Origin: Gemmatimonadaceae bacterium
GTDB lineage: Bacteria > Gemmatimonadota > Gemmatimonadetes > Gemmatimonadales > Gemmatimonadaceae
Direction of reading: 5' to 3'
DNA length: 64,000 nucleotides
Assembly: GCA_036496605.1 (NCBI GenBank)
Contig: DASXKV010000051.1
Location: 1 to 64,000, forward strand
Shown here: piece after piece, positions 9,715-19,815 of the stretch
Numbering within the stretch: position 1 is the stretch's first letter
Layout of the letters: every line of letters begins with the position of its first letter
Position numbers and translations under genes: made by a program
Notes under the pieces: model-generated
The model's input: the letters and a program-made list of their open reading frames with translations, nothing else
What the model was told of the DNA's origin: nothing
Database searches by the model: none

Positions 9715-9773
9715 GTGCCTAACGCCGACGCAAGGCAAACGCTTCCCACCGATGGCTCTCCACCGACGTCACC

Positions 9774-10478
9774 ATGTCGCGGATTCTGATTGTCGAGGAC
9801 AACCACGATTTGGCTCGGGGTCTCGCGAACAATCTCGAGATCGAAGGCTATGACGTCGACGTCGTGCACGACGGAGCTGAAGGCCTCGAGCATGCGCGCG
9901 CGAGCGATCCGGCGCTGATCATTCTCGACTTGGCGTTGCCGGGTCTCGATGGGTATCGCGTGCTCTCGACGTTGCGCGCCGAGGGCAACGACGTGCCCGT
10001 GTTGATCCTGACGGCGAGGAGCGAAGAAGCCGATAAGGTTCGCGGCTTCCGGTACGGGGCTGACGACTATGTCACGAAGCCGTTCGGCCTCCTCGAGCTG
10101 CTCGGCCGTGTGAACGCTCTGTTGCGTCGCGCCGGTGCGCCGGCGCGGACGAACGGTGGGGGCAAGGCGTTAGGCGAGCGGATCCACTTCGGCGACATCG
10201 AAGTGCGGCCCGGAACCCACGGCGTCTATCGCCGCGGATTCCCCGTGACATTGCGACCGAAAGAATTCGAGCTGCTCATGGCGCTCCTGCGTCGCGGGGG
10301 AAAGATCGTACCGCGTCTCGAGCTGCTGCGCGACGTGTGGGGCTATGATGCCGACGTCGTGAGTCGGACCGTCGATACGCATGTCGCCGAGCTGCGGCGA
10401 AAGCTCGAAGACGATCCCGCGAACCCGCGCTACATCGTGACGGTGCGCAAGGCCGGCTATCGTATCGCGCTCGACTGA
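9774..10478 (+). CDS. OmpR/PhoB-type response regulator
   Basis: A 234-residue DNA-binding regulator. The receiver domain (1-~120) has acidic residues Glu8/Asp9, phospho-acceptor Asp52 in LIILDLALPG, Thr80 and Lys102 in YVTKPFG. A winged-helix effector domain follows (~130-230), with the family pattern RPKEFELLMALLRRGGK and VDTHVAELRRKLEDDP. It starts 59 nt behind the permease, with a CCTAACG copy in the gap. The sensor kinase upstream is the likely partner. Targets are not visible directly, but phased direct repeats lie just downstream, before the SusC-like gene. Confidence 0.92.
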   Translation: MSRILIVEDNHDLARGLANNLEIEGYDVDVVHDGAEGLEHARASDPALIILDLALPGLDGYRVLSTLRAEGNDVPVLILTARSEEADKVRGFRYGADDYVTKPFGLLELLGRVNALLRRAGAPARTNGGGKALGERIHFGDIEVRPGTHGVYRRGFPVTLRPKEFELLMALLRRGGKIVPRLELLRDVWGYDADVVSRTVDTHVAELRRKLEDDPANPRYIVTVRKAGYRIALD

Positions 10479-10506
10479 CGTACGTCGCGCGACACTTCGT
10501 TACGGA

Positions 10507-10605
10507 GTTCATCACCGTGCCATACCGGTTCATCACCGGTATATGCGGCTCACGGAGAAGTCAAGAAAATGCGTGACTTCTCAACCCCGATTCGGGTTCA
10601 TCACA
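10507..10605 (+). promoter_or_regulatory. Three GTTCATCAC direct repeats and an inverted repeat upstream of the SusC-like gene
   Basis: GTTCATCACC begins at 10507 and again at 10528, exactly 21 bp apart. A third copy, GTTCATCACA, begins at 10596. Between them is an inverted repeat, GAGAAGTCA (10555-10563) and TGACTTCTC (10574-10582). Tandem sites spaced by two helical turns are typical of OmpR/PhoB-type regulators, and one is encoded immediately upstream. The inverted repeat could instead be that gene's terminator. Confidence 0.45.
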
Positions 10606-10748
10606 ACATACGGAAATGACGGCGCCGTGATGCTTCACGCGACGTCGGCGCGTCGCTGGTGACTGCGACTGCTCGCGAACATTCCGTTTCTTGCGCGCGC
10701 GCTGCACTCGCGCGCGACGACTCACACCCTTGGGAAAGGGAGGGCCGA

Positions 10749-13700
10749 ATGGCTTGGATTCGCAGGTTTGCCGTCAGCGTGTTGGTGCTCGCGCCAGTGC
10801 TCGGCAGAGCGCAGCAGCCGACGGGAACGATCGCCGGACGCGTCATCGATCGTGCAACGCAGCAGCCCGTCGTGGGCGTGACGGTGCGCGTCATGGGAAC
10901 GACCCGCGCGGCGCAGACGACGGATCAGGGCGGCTATCGCATCACCGGCGTGCCGTTAGGCACGGTCAGTGTGCAGGCGCTGCGAATCGGGTACGCATCG
11001 AGTACGCGTCCCAGCTCGATCACGGGAACGGACGTGGCGACACTGGACTTCGCGCTCGACATAGCGGCGACGCAGCTCGACGTTGTGCAAGTGACCGCCA
11101 CGGGGCAGGAGCAATCACGTCGTGAGAGCGGCGTATCCACCGCCACGATCAACGTGCCCGACGAGGTGCCGCAAGCGGCCGTGTCCAACCTGCAGACCGT
11201 TCTCTCTTCCCGCGCCGCAGGCGTCGTGGTGCAAGAGGCGAGCGGGACGACTGGCAGCAGCGCGCGCATTCGGATTCGCGGATCCAACAGCGTGTCGCTC
11301 CTGAATGATCCACTCATCATCGTCGACGGCATTCGTGTCAACAACGACGAAGGCGCGACGAGCATCGGCGTCGGTGGACAGGTGACATCGCGGTTGAATG
11401 ACATCAATCCCGAGGAGATCGAGAACATCGAGATCGTCAAGGGACCCGCCGCGGCTGCACTCTATGGAACGGCGGCGTCGAATGGCGTCATTCAGATCAC
11501 GACGAAACGCGGCACTCCGGGACGGACGAGATGGACGACGCATACCGAAGCCGGGACAGTCAACGAAGTCAGCCAGTATCCGACGAATTACTGGATGCTG
11601 GATCTCAACAGTCCCTTCGTGAATCCCGGAGATACGCTGTTTCCCTGCACGCTCGACTTCCAGGCGCGGGGCATTTGCAGCTCGAACCTGAAGCTCGTCT
11701 CGTTCAATCCCCTCGAACAGGCGAGTCCGTTCGTTCGCGGCTGGCGTGAGCGCTATGGCGCGGATGTCGCCGGCGGTTCGGATCTCGCTCAATACTTCTT
11801 CAGCAGCGATTTCTATCGGGAGCAGGGTGTGTACGCAATCAATCGCGAGCGTCAGATCTCGCTCCGCGGCAACATTCACACCCAGTTGCGTGAGAACTTC
11901 GATCTGTCGGCGAACACCGGGTACGTCCAGAACCGGCTCCGTCTACCGCAGAACGACAACGACGTGCGCGGAATCATTCCGGGCGGTCTGCTCGGACCCG
12001 CCATACCCGGGTACGGCCGCTTCGGCGGCTACGGTTTCGATTCCGTCGCCGACATCGAGGCGATCAACACGCAACAGAACGTCGAACGCTTCACCACATC
12101 GGCGCGCTCCACTTGGCAGCCACTGACGTGGCTTTCCGCGATCGGTACCGCCGGCATCGATTTCGCCAATCGCATCGATCAGGAGTTCATTCCGCCGGCG
12201 AGCGCCGGTGGTCCGACGAGCCATTTCTCGGACGACCGCGTTGGCAAGCGCACGTCGAATCCGTTTCAGGATTTCGTGTACACGTCGAACGTCGGTGTGA
12301 CGGCGACATTCAATCCGCGCGCCGATCTTCGATCGGCAACATCCACCGGCGTTCAATACAACGACGAGGTAACGCGCGCCACGTTCGCCTTCGGACAGAA
12401 TCTGCTCGCCGGCACCGGGTCGCTCGGCGGCGCGACGGCGCTCTTCGCGGTGGGCGAGACCAACGTCGAAAACAAGACGTTAGGCGGCTACTTCCAGGAG
12501 CAGTTGTCCTGGCGCGATCGCTTGTTTGTCAGCGGCGCGCTGCGGGGAGACAAGAACAGTGCCTTCGGTCAGGACTTCCGCAGCGTTCTGTATCCGTCGG
12601 CGAGCGCCTCGTGGGTCATTGGCGACGAAGGGTTCTTCCCCAAACAGGAATACCTCTCCTCCCTTCGTCTGCGAACGGCCTACGGCGAGAGCGGTCAGCG
12701 CCCCGGTTTCCGCAGCGCGATACGCTTCCTGGCTCCGTCGGCGGTTGCCATTCGCCAGGGCTCGAGCGAGAGCGCGAATGTTCCCGCCTTCTTCGTGGGC
12801 GGCATCGGCAACGTGAGCCTCAAGCCGGAGATCTCGAAGGAGTATGAGATCGGCTTCGACGCGGGATTCTGGCGCGACCGCGTCGCGACGGAGATCACCT
12901 ACTACAGCAAGAACACCACGGACGCCATCGTTGCTCGCCCGATTCCGCCGTCCGGTGGCGAAGCGACCACGCGCCTCGAGAACCTCGGACGCGTGAAGAA
13001 CGCAGGCCTCGAGTACACCGTCAACGCGCGCCTGTTCGAGACGCGTCAGGTCGCAGGCAGCCTGGTCCTCAATGGCAGCACGAGCGCGAACAAGCTGCTC
13101 AGTCTGGGGCAGGGCATTCCGACGATCACCTTCGGCTCGAACGGCACGCAGCGCCACGAGGCCGGCTACCCGTTAGGCGGCTACTGGTCCGTCCCGATTC
13201 TCAGTTACCAGGACAAGAACGGCGACGGCATACTCAGTCGCACGAATTGTAAGACCACGAACGGTGTGGTGAACCCGCAGGGTGCATCGCTTCCCGCGTG
13301 CGAAGTCACGCTCGGCGACTCGGCGGTGTTCCTCGGCTCGCCGTTCCCGACGCACGAGCTGTCGCTCACGCCGCAGCTCACCTTCTACAGGAACATCACC
13401 GTTCGTGCGCTGTTCGATCACCGCGGTGGAGAGAAGTTGTTCAACTACACCGAGCGTTTCCGCTGCGTCGTCTTCGCGAATTGCCGTGCCGCGAACGACA
13501 AGACGGCGCCGCTCGACGAGCAGGCGCGGTATATCGCGGGCTTGATGGGCACGGACGTGGGTTATCACGAAGACGCCAGCTTCACGAAGCTGCGCGAGGT
13601 CGCGGTGAGCTTCAGCGTTCCGGCGCGATACGTCTCGCGCTACGGCTTCAGTGGGGCGACGCTCACGCTTGCCGGGCGCAATCTCCACACCTGGACCAAG

Positions 13701-13817
13701 TACACCGGTCTCGATCCGGAGATCAACGAGAATGGTGGATTCAACTTCAGCACGGACGAATTCCTGACGCAGCCGCACGTCCGCTATTTCACCGCCCGTC
13801 TCGATCTTGGTTGGTAA
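10749..13817 (+). CDS. SusC/RagA-like TonB-dependent outer membrane receptor
   Basis: Outer-membrane beta-barrel that imports a bound nutrient with TonB energy; 1,022 residues. The chosen ATG has a GGGAGG ribosome site and starts a clean signal peptide (MAWIRRFAVSVLVLAPVLGRAQ). A carboxypeptidase-like Ig domain follows (~25-105, GTIAGRVIDRATQQPVVG), then the plug (RIRGSNSVSLLNDPLIIVDG and VKGPAAAALYGTAASNGVI), then the barrel, which ends in aromatic FTARLDLGW. The SusD partner starts 33 nt later. No glycosidase or protease is attached, so the ligand is unknown. Upstream direct repeats may bind the neighbouring response regulator. Confidence 0.95.
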   Translation: MAWIRRFAVSVLVLAPVLGRAQQPTGTIAGRVIDRATQQPVVGVTVRVMGTTRAAQTTDQGGYRITGVPLGTVSVQALRIGYASSTRPSSITGTDVATLDFALDIAATQLDVVQVTATGQEQSRRESGVSTATINVPDEVPQAAVSNLQTVLSSRAAGVVVQEASGTTGSSARIRIRGSNSVSLLNDPLIIVDGIRVNNDEGATSIGVGGQVTSRLNDINPEEIENIEIVKGPAAAALYGTAASNGVIQITTKRGTPGRTRWTTHTEAGTVNEVSQYPTNYWMLDLNSPFVNPGDTLFPCTLDFQARGICSSNLKLVSFNPLEQASPFVRGWRERYGADVAGGSDLAQYFFSSDFYREQGVYAINRERQISLRGNIHTQLRENFDLSANTGYVQNRLRLPQNDNDVRGIIPGGLLGPAIPGYGRFGGYGFDSVADIEAINTQQNVERFTTSARSTWQPLTWLSAIGTAGIDFANRIDQEFIPPASAGGPTSHFSDDRVGKRTSNPFQDFVYTSNVGVTATFNPRADLRSATSTGVQYNDEVTRATFAFGQNLLAGTGSLGGATALFAVGETNVENKTLGGYFQEQLSWRDRLFVSGALRGDKNSAFGQDFRSVLYPSASASWVIGDEGFFPKQEYLSSLRLRTAYGESGQRPGFRSAIRFLAPSAVAIRQGSSESANVPAFFVGGIGNVSLKPEISKEYEIGFDAGFWRDRVATEITYYSKNTTDAIVARPIPPSGGEATTRLENLGRVKNAGLEYTVNARLFETRQVAGSLVLNGSTSANKLLSLGQGIPTITFGSNGTQRHEAGYPLGGYWSVPILSYQDKNGDGILSRTNCKTTNGVVNPQGASLPACEVTLGDSAVFLGSPFPTHELSLTPQLTFYRNITVRALFDHRGGEKLFNYTERFRCVVFANCRAANDKTAPLDEQARYIAGLMGTDVGYHEDASFTKLREVAVSFSVPARYVSRYGFSGATLTLAGRNLHTWTKYTGLDPEINENGGFNFSTDEFLTQPHVRYFTARLDLGW

Positions 13818-13850
13818 CCCGACATTACTCGCGGAGAGAAGAGGACACAG

Positions 13851-15218
13851 ATGATCAATAGACTATTATGGCGCACCGGCGCGCGAGGGCCCGTTCTCGC
13901 CGCTGCGGTCTTGCTATTGAGTGCCTGTTCAATCGACAAGGTGCTCGAGGTGCCCGATCCCGATGTCTCGCGACCCGGCGATCTGACCGGGACGCTCGCG
14001 TTGGCGACCCTCAAGGCGGCGGCGGTGGGTGACTTTCAGGTGGCGTTCGCCGGTACTGGCGGACTCACCGGTCTCGAGGGACTCGTCAACATCACTGGCC
14101 TGTTCACCGACGAGTTCTTCTTTACCGAGACTTTCCCGACGCGCGTACAGATCGACCGTCGTGCGATCGACCGCAACAACTCGACGATGCTGGCGATCTA
14201 TTTCCAGGCACAGGCGGCGAGACAATCGGCGTTTCGTGCCGAGAGCGTCTACGCGAAGCTCGCGCCTAACGACTCAGGCTACTCGGAGTCGCTGAGTCTC
14301 GAGGGATATGCGTTCATCCTCCTCGCCGAGAGCTACTGCTCGGGGGTGCCGATCACGAAAGTCGATGTGTCGGGCATGGTGCTTCCCGGACAACCACTCT
14401 CCACCCAGCAGTTGCTCGATTCGGCGATCAATCGCTTCACGACGGCGCTCACCATCGCGAACAGCGCCGGGAGCACATACCTCGCGAATCTCGCCCTCGT
14501 TGGGCAAGCGCGCGCGCTCCTATTCAAGGGCAACGGCAGCCTTGCCGCGGCCGCGACGCTCGTGCAGAACGTGCCTTCCGACTTCGAGTACCGCATCTTC
14601 TCGAGCGATAACACCGACCGCCAGAACAACGGCGTCTTCGAGCTACAGTATCTCGAAGGCAGGTGGACGCAGGCGGACAAGGAGGGACGCAACGGCCTCC
14701 CGTTCCTGAGCGCCGGCGATCCACGCACGCCGTTCGTGGATCTCGGCGCGGGCTTCGACGGAGCGCATGAAGTGTACGGCTCTCTGAAGTACCCGAGCCG
14801 TTCCGCGAGTACAGTTCTCGCCAGCGGTGTCGAAGCTGAGCTGATTCTCGCCGAAGCGGCGCTCTCGAGCAACTATGGAGGTGCCAATGGTACGCTGGAC
14901 ATTCTCAATGGCCTGCGTGCGAATATCGGCATGAGTCCTCTTGCGTCAGCGGCTACTCAACAGGCGCAGGTGGATCAGCTCTTCAGCGAGCGTGCCTTCT
15001 GGCTCTTTCTCACCGCGCATCGACTCGGTGATCTCCGTCGTCTTTCGCGCTCGGTGGCGAATGGCGGCTACGGTCGAAATTCCGAGACGGTATTTCCAAC
15101 GGGAGGTTACAGCGGTCGCGGCGGCGGCATCTATGGTACCGACGTGAACTTTCCCATTCCGATCGAGGAAGCGAACTCGAACCCCAATGCGCCGGCGTGC
15201 CTCGATCGCAATCCGTAA
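13851..15218 (+). CDS. SusD/RagB-like nutrient-binding lipoprotein
   Basis: Surface lipoprotein that caps the SusC-like barrel and captures ligand; 455 residues. The leader ends at lipobox LLLSAC (Cys near residue 25). The rest is the helical TPR-like SusD fold: an early NITGLFTDEFF region, repeated Ala-rich helices, AEAALSSNYGGANGTLDILNGLRANIG, and the late SERAFWLFLTAHRLGDLRRLSR typical of RagB/SusD. The C-terminal NFPIPIEEANSNP loop is also characteristic. It lies 33 nt after the receptor and is followed by a strong palindrome, so the two form a bicistronic unit. Confidence 0.93.
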   Translation: MINRLLWRTGARGPVLAAAVLLLSACSIDKVLEVPDPDVSRPGDLTGTLALATLKAAAVGDFQVAFAGTGGLTGLEGLVNITGLFTDEFFFTETFPTRVQIDRRAIDRNNSTMLAIYFQAQAARQSAFRAESVYAKLAPNDSGYSESLSLEGYAFILLAESYCSGVPITKVDVSGMVLPGQPLSTQQLLDSAINRFTTALTIANSAGSTYLANLALVGQARALLFKGNGSLAAAATLVQNVPSDFEYRIFSSDNTDRQNNGVFELQYLEGRWTQADKEGRNGLPFLSAGDPRTPFVDLGAGFDGAHEVYGSLKYPSRSASTVLASGVEAELILAEAALSSNYGGANGTLDILNGLRANIGMSPLASAATQQAQVDQLFSERAFWLFLTAHRLGDLRRLSRSVANGGYGRNSETVFPTGGYSGRGGGIYGTDVNFPIPIEEANSNPNAPACLDRNP

Positions 15219-15241
15219 TCAGGTGCTGGAGCGTGAAACGC

Positions 15242-15269
15242 GAAACTCCCTCGAGCTCGAGGGAGTTTC
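15242..15269 (+). terminator. Perfect 28-bp palindrome after the SusC/SusD pair
   Basis: GAAACTCCCTCGAG pairs fully with CTCGAGGGAGTTTC, then GTCGTTCC follows. The stem is long and GC-rich; the T-tract is weak. It sits 24 nt after the SusD stop codon. I see nothing gene-like between it and 15473. Confidence 0.65.
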
Positions 15270-15473
15270 GTCGTTCCGGCGGTTGAGCCGAGCACGTGGG
15301 CGAGCCCGTCCCACGCTGAGCTCACGGGCCCACAGTTCAATCGTGCTCTGCGCCAGCTCGAAATCATCTACTCGGCAGCGACGCGACGGGCGGCGCCTTG
15401 ACCGCACAGCAGGCACGTCTGCAAGCTTCCCTTCCACGTCCAAAAGGAGCGGATCATTACCAACGCGACGCGC

Positions 15474-16463
15474 ATGCGCGCCGTCACGATCACTCGGCCC
15501 GGCGGCCCCGAGGTGCTGGAAGTGCGCGATGCCGTGCGCCCCGAGCCGGGAGCGGGCGAGGTGCTCGTGCGCATTCGCGCGAGTGCGCTCAATCGCGCCG
15601 ATCTCTTGCAGCGGGAGGGCCGCTATCCCGCGCCGCCTGGGTGGCCGCAGGACATCCCCGGAATGGAGATCGCCGGAGAGATCTTGGCCTGCGGAAAAGG
15701 CGCTTCCTTATGGAAGGACGGCGATCGCGTCTTCGGCATCGTGGGTGGCGGAGGGAATGCCGATTACATAATCACCCACGAGCGCACGCTCGCCGCGATC
15801 CCGCCCAATCTGTCGTGGACGGAAGCGGCGGCTGTACCCGAAGCGTTCATCACTGCCCACGACGCACTCCTTACCCAAGCCAGGGTGCGGCTCTCGGAGC
15901 ACGTACTCATTCATGCCGTTGGAAGTGGCGTCGGTCTGGCGGCGTTGCAGCTTGCGCGAGCCGTGGGCGCGGTGCCGATCGGTGATGCCCGAAACGCCGA
16001 CAAGGTCGACCGGGCGCGGGCACTCGGTCTCGCTGAGGGCATCACTGTTGGTGACGACATCGGCGTCATTGCCAAGCGAGTGCAGGAATCGACGGGCGGC
16101 AAGGGCGTCGAGGTCGTTCTCGACCTCGTCGGAGGACCGTACACTGCCGTGAGCATCGCCGCCGCGGCGCCCAAAGGGCGCATCATGCTCATCGGCACGA
16201 TGGCTGGTCGCGATGCCTCGCTTCCCATCGGACTGATCCTCGGTAAGCGCCTAACGTTGCGGGGGACCGTCTTGCGGGCGCGACCTCTAGAGGAGAAGAT
16301 CGCGGCGACTCGCGCCTTTGCGGCGCAGGTGGTACCACTCATCGCGCGCGGCATCGTGAAGCCGGTGGTCGATCGCGTCTTCAAGCTCGAAGAGATCGCG
16401 AGCGCTCACCGCCACCTCGAGAGCAACGCAACGTTTGGTAAAGTCGTAATCGAGAATGGATGA
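15474..16463 (+). CDS. NAD(P)H quinone oxidoreductase (PIG3-type, zinc-free MDR family)
   Basis: Cytosolic reductase of the medium-chain dehydrogenase superfamily, 329 residues. The start MRAVTITRPGGPEVLEV, the catalytic-domain motif SALNRADLLQREGRYP and PGMEIAGEI are typical of the PIG3/quinone oxidoreductase branch. The Rossmann motif VGSGVGLAALQLARAVGA sits near residue 145-165. No structural zinc cysteines are seen. The end, HRHLESNATFGKVVIENG, is characteristic. It usually reduces quinones with NADPH by one electron; the true substrate cannot be read from sequence. It stands alone, 50 nt before the VPS10-type gene. Confidence 0.9.
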   Translation: MRAVTITRPGGPEVLEVRDAVRPEPGAGEVLVRIRASALNRADLLQREGRYPAPPGWPQDIPGMEIAGEILACGKGASLWKDGDRVFGIVGGGGNADYIITHERTLAAIPPNLSWTEAAAVPEAFITAHDALLTQARVRLSEHVLIHAVGSGVGLAALQLARAVGAVPIGDARNADKVDRARALGLAEGITVGDDIGVIAKRVQESTGGKGVEVVLDLVGGPYTAVSIAAAAPKGRIMLIGTMAGRDASLPIGLILGKRLTLRGTVLRARPLEEKIAATRAFAAQVVPLIARGIVKPVVDRVFKLEEIASAHRHLESNATFGKVVIENG

Positions 16464-16513
16464 CAGTGTACGGCACCGAACAATTCGTTCAATTCCCTCT
16501 CCCCTGAACCACC

Positions 16514-19500
16514 ATGTTCGTACGTTCACTGTTCGTTGGCATACTCGTACCACTCTCCGTGCGTGCTCAGGCGAGACCGACCGCTTCTTCGCCAATTGAC
16601 ACGACGCGCTACGAGCGCACCGCGCCCGAGCTCCGGGGACTGCGGTGGCGGCTTGTCGGTCCTTTCCGCGGTGGACGGTCGGTCGCTGTGACCGGCGATC
16701 CAAACAATCCCCGTGTCTTCTACTTCGGCGCCGTCGACGGCGGCGTCTGGAAGAGTACCAACGCCGGCCAGAGCTGGAGCAACGTCACCGATGGCAAATC
16801 CAGCATTGCGTCGGTGGGCGCGGTTGCGGTGGCGACCAGCGATCCGAACGTGATCTACGCGGGCGGCGGCGAGGCGGACTTTAGGGAAGACTATACCTAT
16901 GGCGACGGCATCGACCGCTCGACCGATGGCGGACGCACCTGGACCCACCTCGGCCTCGACGACGCGCGGCACATTGCGCGCATCGTCGTGGATCCACGCG
17001 ACGCGGAGGTCGTCTACGTCGCCGCAATGGGACACGGCGCCGGTCCCAATCCGACGCGGGGCGTCTTTCGCTCGCGAGACGGCGGACGGAATTGGCAGAA
17101 AGTCCTCTTCGTCGACGACTCTACTGGTGCGATCGACCTAACGATGGACCCGGGCAATCCGCGTATCCTGTACGCCGCCCTCTGGCGGATGCAGCGTTCG
17201 CCGTGGGGCTTCACCGCCGGCGCCGGCCGCAGCGGTCTGTGGAAGTCAACGGACGGTGGCGAACACTGGTCCGAGCTCACGTTCAATGAAGGCATGCCCC
17301 GCGGACCGATCGGTCGCATCGGCGTCGCCGTCTCGCCGGCCGATCCGGAGCGAGTCTACGCGACGATCGAGACGCCACCAGAAGACTCGACGGGCGGCAT
17401 CTTCCGGTCCGACGACGGCGGCATAACCTGGGAGCGAACGAGCGGCGATCAGCGGTGGATGGTGCGCCCGTGGTATTACTCCGTCGTGCGCGCCGATCCG
17501 TCAGACGCGAACACGATGTACGTGATGAACCTCTCGACGTGGAAATCGATCGACGGCGGTCGTACGTTCACGCGCCTCCGCTTGCCGCACGGTGACACGC
17601 ACGACTTGTGGGTCGACCCCAAGGATTCAAAGAGACTCATCAGCGGCAACGACGGGGGCGCGACGGTCAGCATCGACGGTGGCGAAAGCTGGTCGAGCAT
17701 CATGAACCAGCCGACGGCGCAGTTCTATCATGTGGTGACGGACGATCAGTTCCCATATCGCATCTACGGTGCGCAGCAGGACAACACCACGGTGTCCACC
17801 CTCAGCCGTTCGGACGACGGCGCGATCTCGCGCGAAGACTGGTATCCCGTCGGCGGCGGTGAGTCCGGCTACATCGCGCCAAAGCCGGGCGACCCGAACA
17901 TCGTCATCGCCGGTACGTACACCGGGACGCTGACGCGACTCGATGTTCGCACGAAGCACGTGAAGGACATCAGCGTCGGTCTCAACAACTACGACGGCTG
18001 GCCTTCCTCGCAGGTCCCGAATCGTTTCCAGTGGACGTTTCCGATCTTCTACTCGCGCCACACGCCCAACGAGTTATACGTTGCGGCAAATCGCGTCTTC
18101 CGCTCCACCAACGATGGCGACAGCTGGGAGGCCGTGAGCCCCGACCTCACGCTGCACGACCCGAAGACGATGGGACCGGTCGGCGGCGCGGTGACGCACG
18201 ACATGACGGGCACCGAGTGGTACGCGACGATTTTCGCCCTCGCCGAGTCGCCGGCGCTCGCCGGCGTCCTCTGGGCCGGCTCGGACGATGGCCTCGTTCA
18301 CGTCACGCGGGATGACGGGAAAACGTGGACCGACGTGACGCCGCGCGACATGGCGCACTTCACGCGCGTGTCGATCATCGAGCCCTCCCATTTCGATGCC
18401 GGAACGGCGTATGTGGCCGCGAATCGCTACCAGGTCGACGACCTTCGACCGTACCTCTGGAAAACGACGGACTACGGGCGCTCCTGGACGCGCATCGACG
18501 CCGGCATTCCCGCCGGCGCGTACACACGTACCATTCGTGCGGATCCCGTTAGGCGCGGCTTGTTGTACGTCGGCACCGAAACGGGGATCTGGTACTCGAC
18601 CGACGACGGCGCACACTGGCGTTCGTTGCAGCTCAACCTGCCACGCTCGTCCGTTCGCGACCTGCACATTCACGGTGCCGATCTCATCGCCGCGACACAC
18701 GGCCGTGCCTTCTGGGTGCTGGACGACGTCACCCCACTGCGTCAGATGACCGACGCAATGCGCGCCGAGGCTGTGCACCTCTTCGTGCCCGACACGGCGA
18801 TCCGTTTTGGCGGCGGTCGATTTCGCAGCGAGGACGCCGGCGAGAATCCCGCCTGCTGCCTAACGGTAAGCTACTGGCTGAAGCAGCGTGTGACGACACC
18901 GGTGACGCTCGAATTTCGTGACGCCACCGGGAAAGCCATCCGCACGTTTTCGAGCGCGGCCGCGAGCGACAGTGCAAGCGTCGACTCGTCCAAGAATCGA
19001 GCGCCACGAGACACGCTCGCGGAAAAGCCGCGCGGCTCGCGCTCCCTCGCTGACGACACCCTGTCGTTCCTGGCCGCCGATTCGGTGGTGGTGACGCGCA
19101 CCGGCCTCAATCGCTTCGTGTGGAATCTGCGCTATCCCTCCACCCGCGAAGTCCGCGGCATCGTGAATGACGAAGGGTCTACGCTAGGGCCAGTTGTCGC
19201 TCCCGGCACGTACACCGTTCGTCTCACCATCGCTGGACAATCGTACGATCAGCTTGCAATCGTTCGACCCGATCCGCGCATGCGTGCGACGCAAGCGGAG
19301 TACGACGCGCAGGTTACGCTCGCACTGCAAGTGCAGCAAACCACAAACGATCTGTCCGATGCGGTGAGCCGGATTCTCGACCTCGAGCACCAACTCGACG
19401 AACGCGTCGGTCACTCGAAGAAGCAGACGTACGCCGCCAAACTCGGCGCGGCCGCGACTCCGCTCCGGCAGAAGCTCGAGGCCATTCGGGATTCGCTCGT

Positions 19501-19768
19501 CGAAGTCCACTCGCACGTCGATCAGATCACGCTTCACTATCCGATTCGGCTGTACAACATGCTGCTGTCGCTTGCCGACATGGTGCAGAGCGCCGAGGGC
19601 GCGCCGACGAAGCAGGAGGGTGACGTTTACCGTGACATCGCCACGCAGGTGAATCGCCAGATTGCTCAACTCCGCACGTTGGAGACGAACGACGTCGTCG
19701 CATTCAATCGAATGATGCGAGAGCTGGAGGTGCCGGCGGTGGTGACGGGAGACGCGAAGAGAAGGTAG
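16514..19768 (+). CDS. Exported VPS10/sortilin-type beta-propeller protein (BNR/YCF48-like repeats)
   Basis: A 1,084-residue secreted or periplasmic protein with a short signal peptide (ending VRAQA). The first ~720 residues are a multi-blade propeller built from repeated Asp-box motifs such as STNAGQSW, STDGGRTW, SRDGGRNW, STDGGEHW, SDDGGITW and STDDGAHW. The C-terminal ~350 residues contain an Ig-like segment (VAPGTYTVRLTIAGQSY) and a helical tail. Proteins of this make-up are often labelled glycosyl hydrolase because Asp boxes occur in sialidases, but no catalytic sialidase residues can be assigned. The role is unknown. Confidence 0.85.
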   Translation: MFVRSLFVGILVPLSVRAQARPTASSPIDTTRYERTAPELRGLRWRLVGPFRGGRSVAVTGDPNNPRVFYFGAVDGGVWKSTNAGQSWSNVTDGKSSIASVGAVAVATSDPNVIYAGGGEADFREDYTYGDGIDRSTDGGRTWTHLGLDDARHIARIVVDPRDAEVVYVAAMGHGAGPNPTRGVFRSRDGGRNWQKVLFVDDSTGAIDLTMDPGNPRILYAALWRMQRSPWGFTAGAGRSGLWKSTDGGEHWSELTFNEGMPRGPIGRIGVAVSPADPERVYATIETPPEDSTGGIFRSDDGGITWERTSGDQRWMVRPWYYSVVRADPSDANTMYVMNLSTWKSIDGGRTFTRLRLPHGDTHDLWVDPKDSKRLISGNDGGATVSIDGGESWSSIMNQPTAQFYHVVTDDQFPYRIYGAQQDNTTVSTLSRSDDGAISREDWYPVGGGESGYIAPKPGDPNIVIAGTYTGTLTRLDVRTKHVKDISVGLNNYDGWPSSQVPNRFQWTFPIFYSRHTPNELYVAANRVFRSTNDGDSWEAVSPDLTLHDPKTMGPVGGAVTHDMTGTEWYATIFALAESPALAGVLWAGSDDGLVHVTRDDGKTWTDVTPRDMAHFTRVSIIEPSHFDAGTAYVAANRYQVDDLRPYLWKTTDYGRSWTRIDAGIPAGAYTRTIRADPVRRGLLYVGTETGIWYSTDDGAHWRSLQLNLPRSSVRDLHIHGADLIAATHGRAFWVLDDVTPLRQMTDAMRAEAVHLFVPDTAIRFGGGRFRSEDAGENPACCLTVSYWLKQRVTTPVTLEFRDATGKAIRTFSSAAASDSASVDSSKNRAPRDTLAEKPRGSRSLADDTLSFLAADSVVVTRTGLNRFVWNLRYPSTREVRGIVNDEGSTLGPVVAPGTYTVRLTIAGQSYDQLAIVRPDPRMRATQAEYDAQVTLALQVQQTTNDLSDAVSRILDLEHQLDERVGHSKKQTYAAKLGAAATPLRQKLEAIRDSLVEVHSHVDQITLHYPIRLYNMLLSLADMVQSAEGAPTKQEGDVYRDIATQVNRQIAQLRTLETNDVVAFNRMMRELEVPAVVTGDAKRR

Positions 19769-19815
19769 GAGGGACCAGGTGCCAGGGCGCTTGCTGGCGG
19801 CTTTAAGCTTCCCTC

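Noticed and set aside
8341-9738. 465-codon minus-strand frame opposite the amino-acid permease
   Set aside because: Shadow frame: highly charged, no domain, while the plus strand encodes a clear APC transporter.
16514-19768. Calling the Asp-box propeller protein a sialidase
   Set aside because: Asp boxes are structural. The Arg triad, Tyr and Asp of sialidases cannot be placed.
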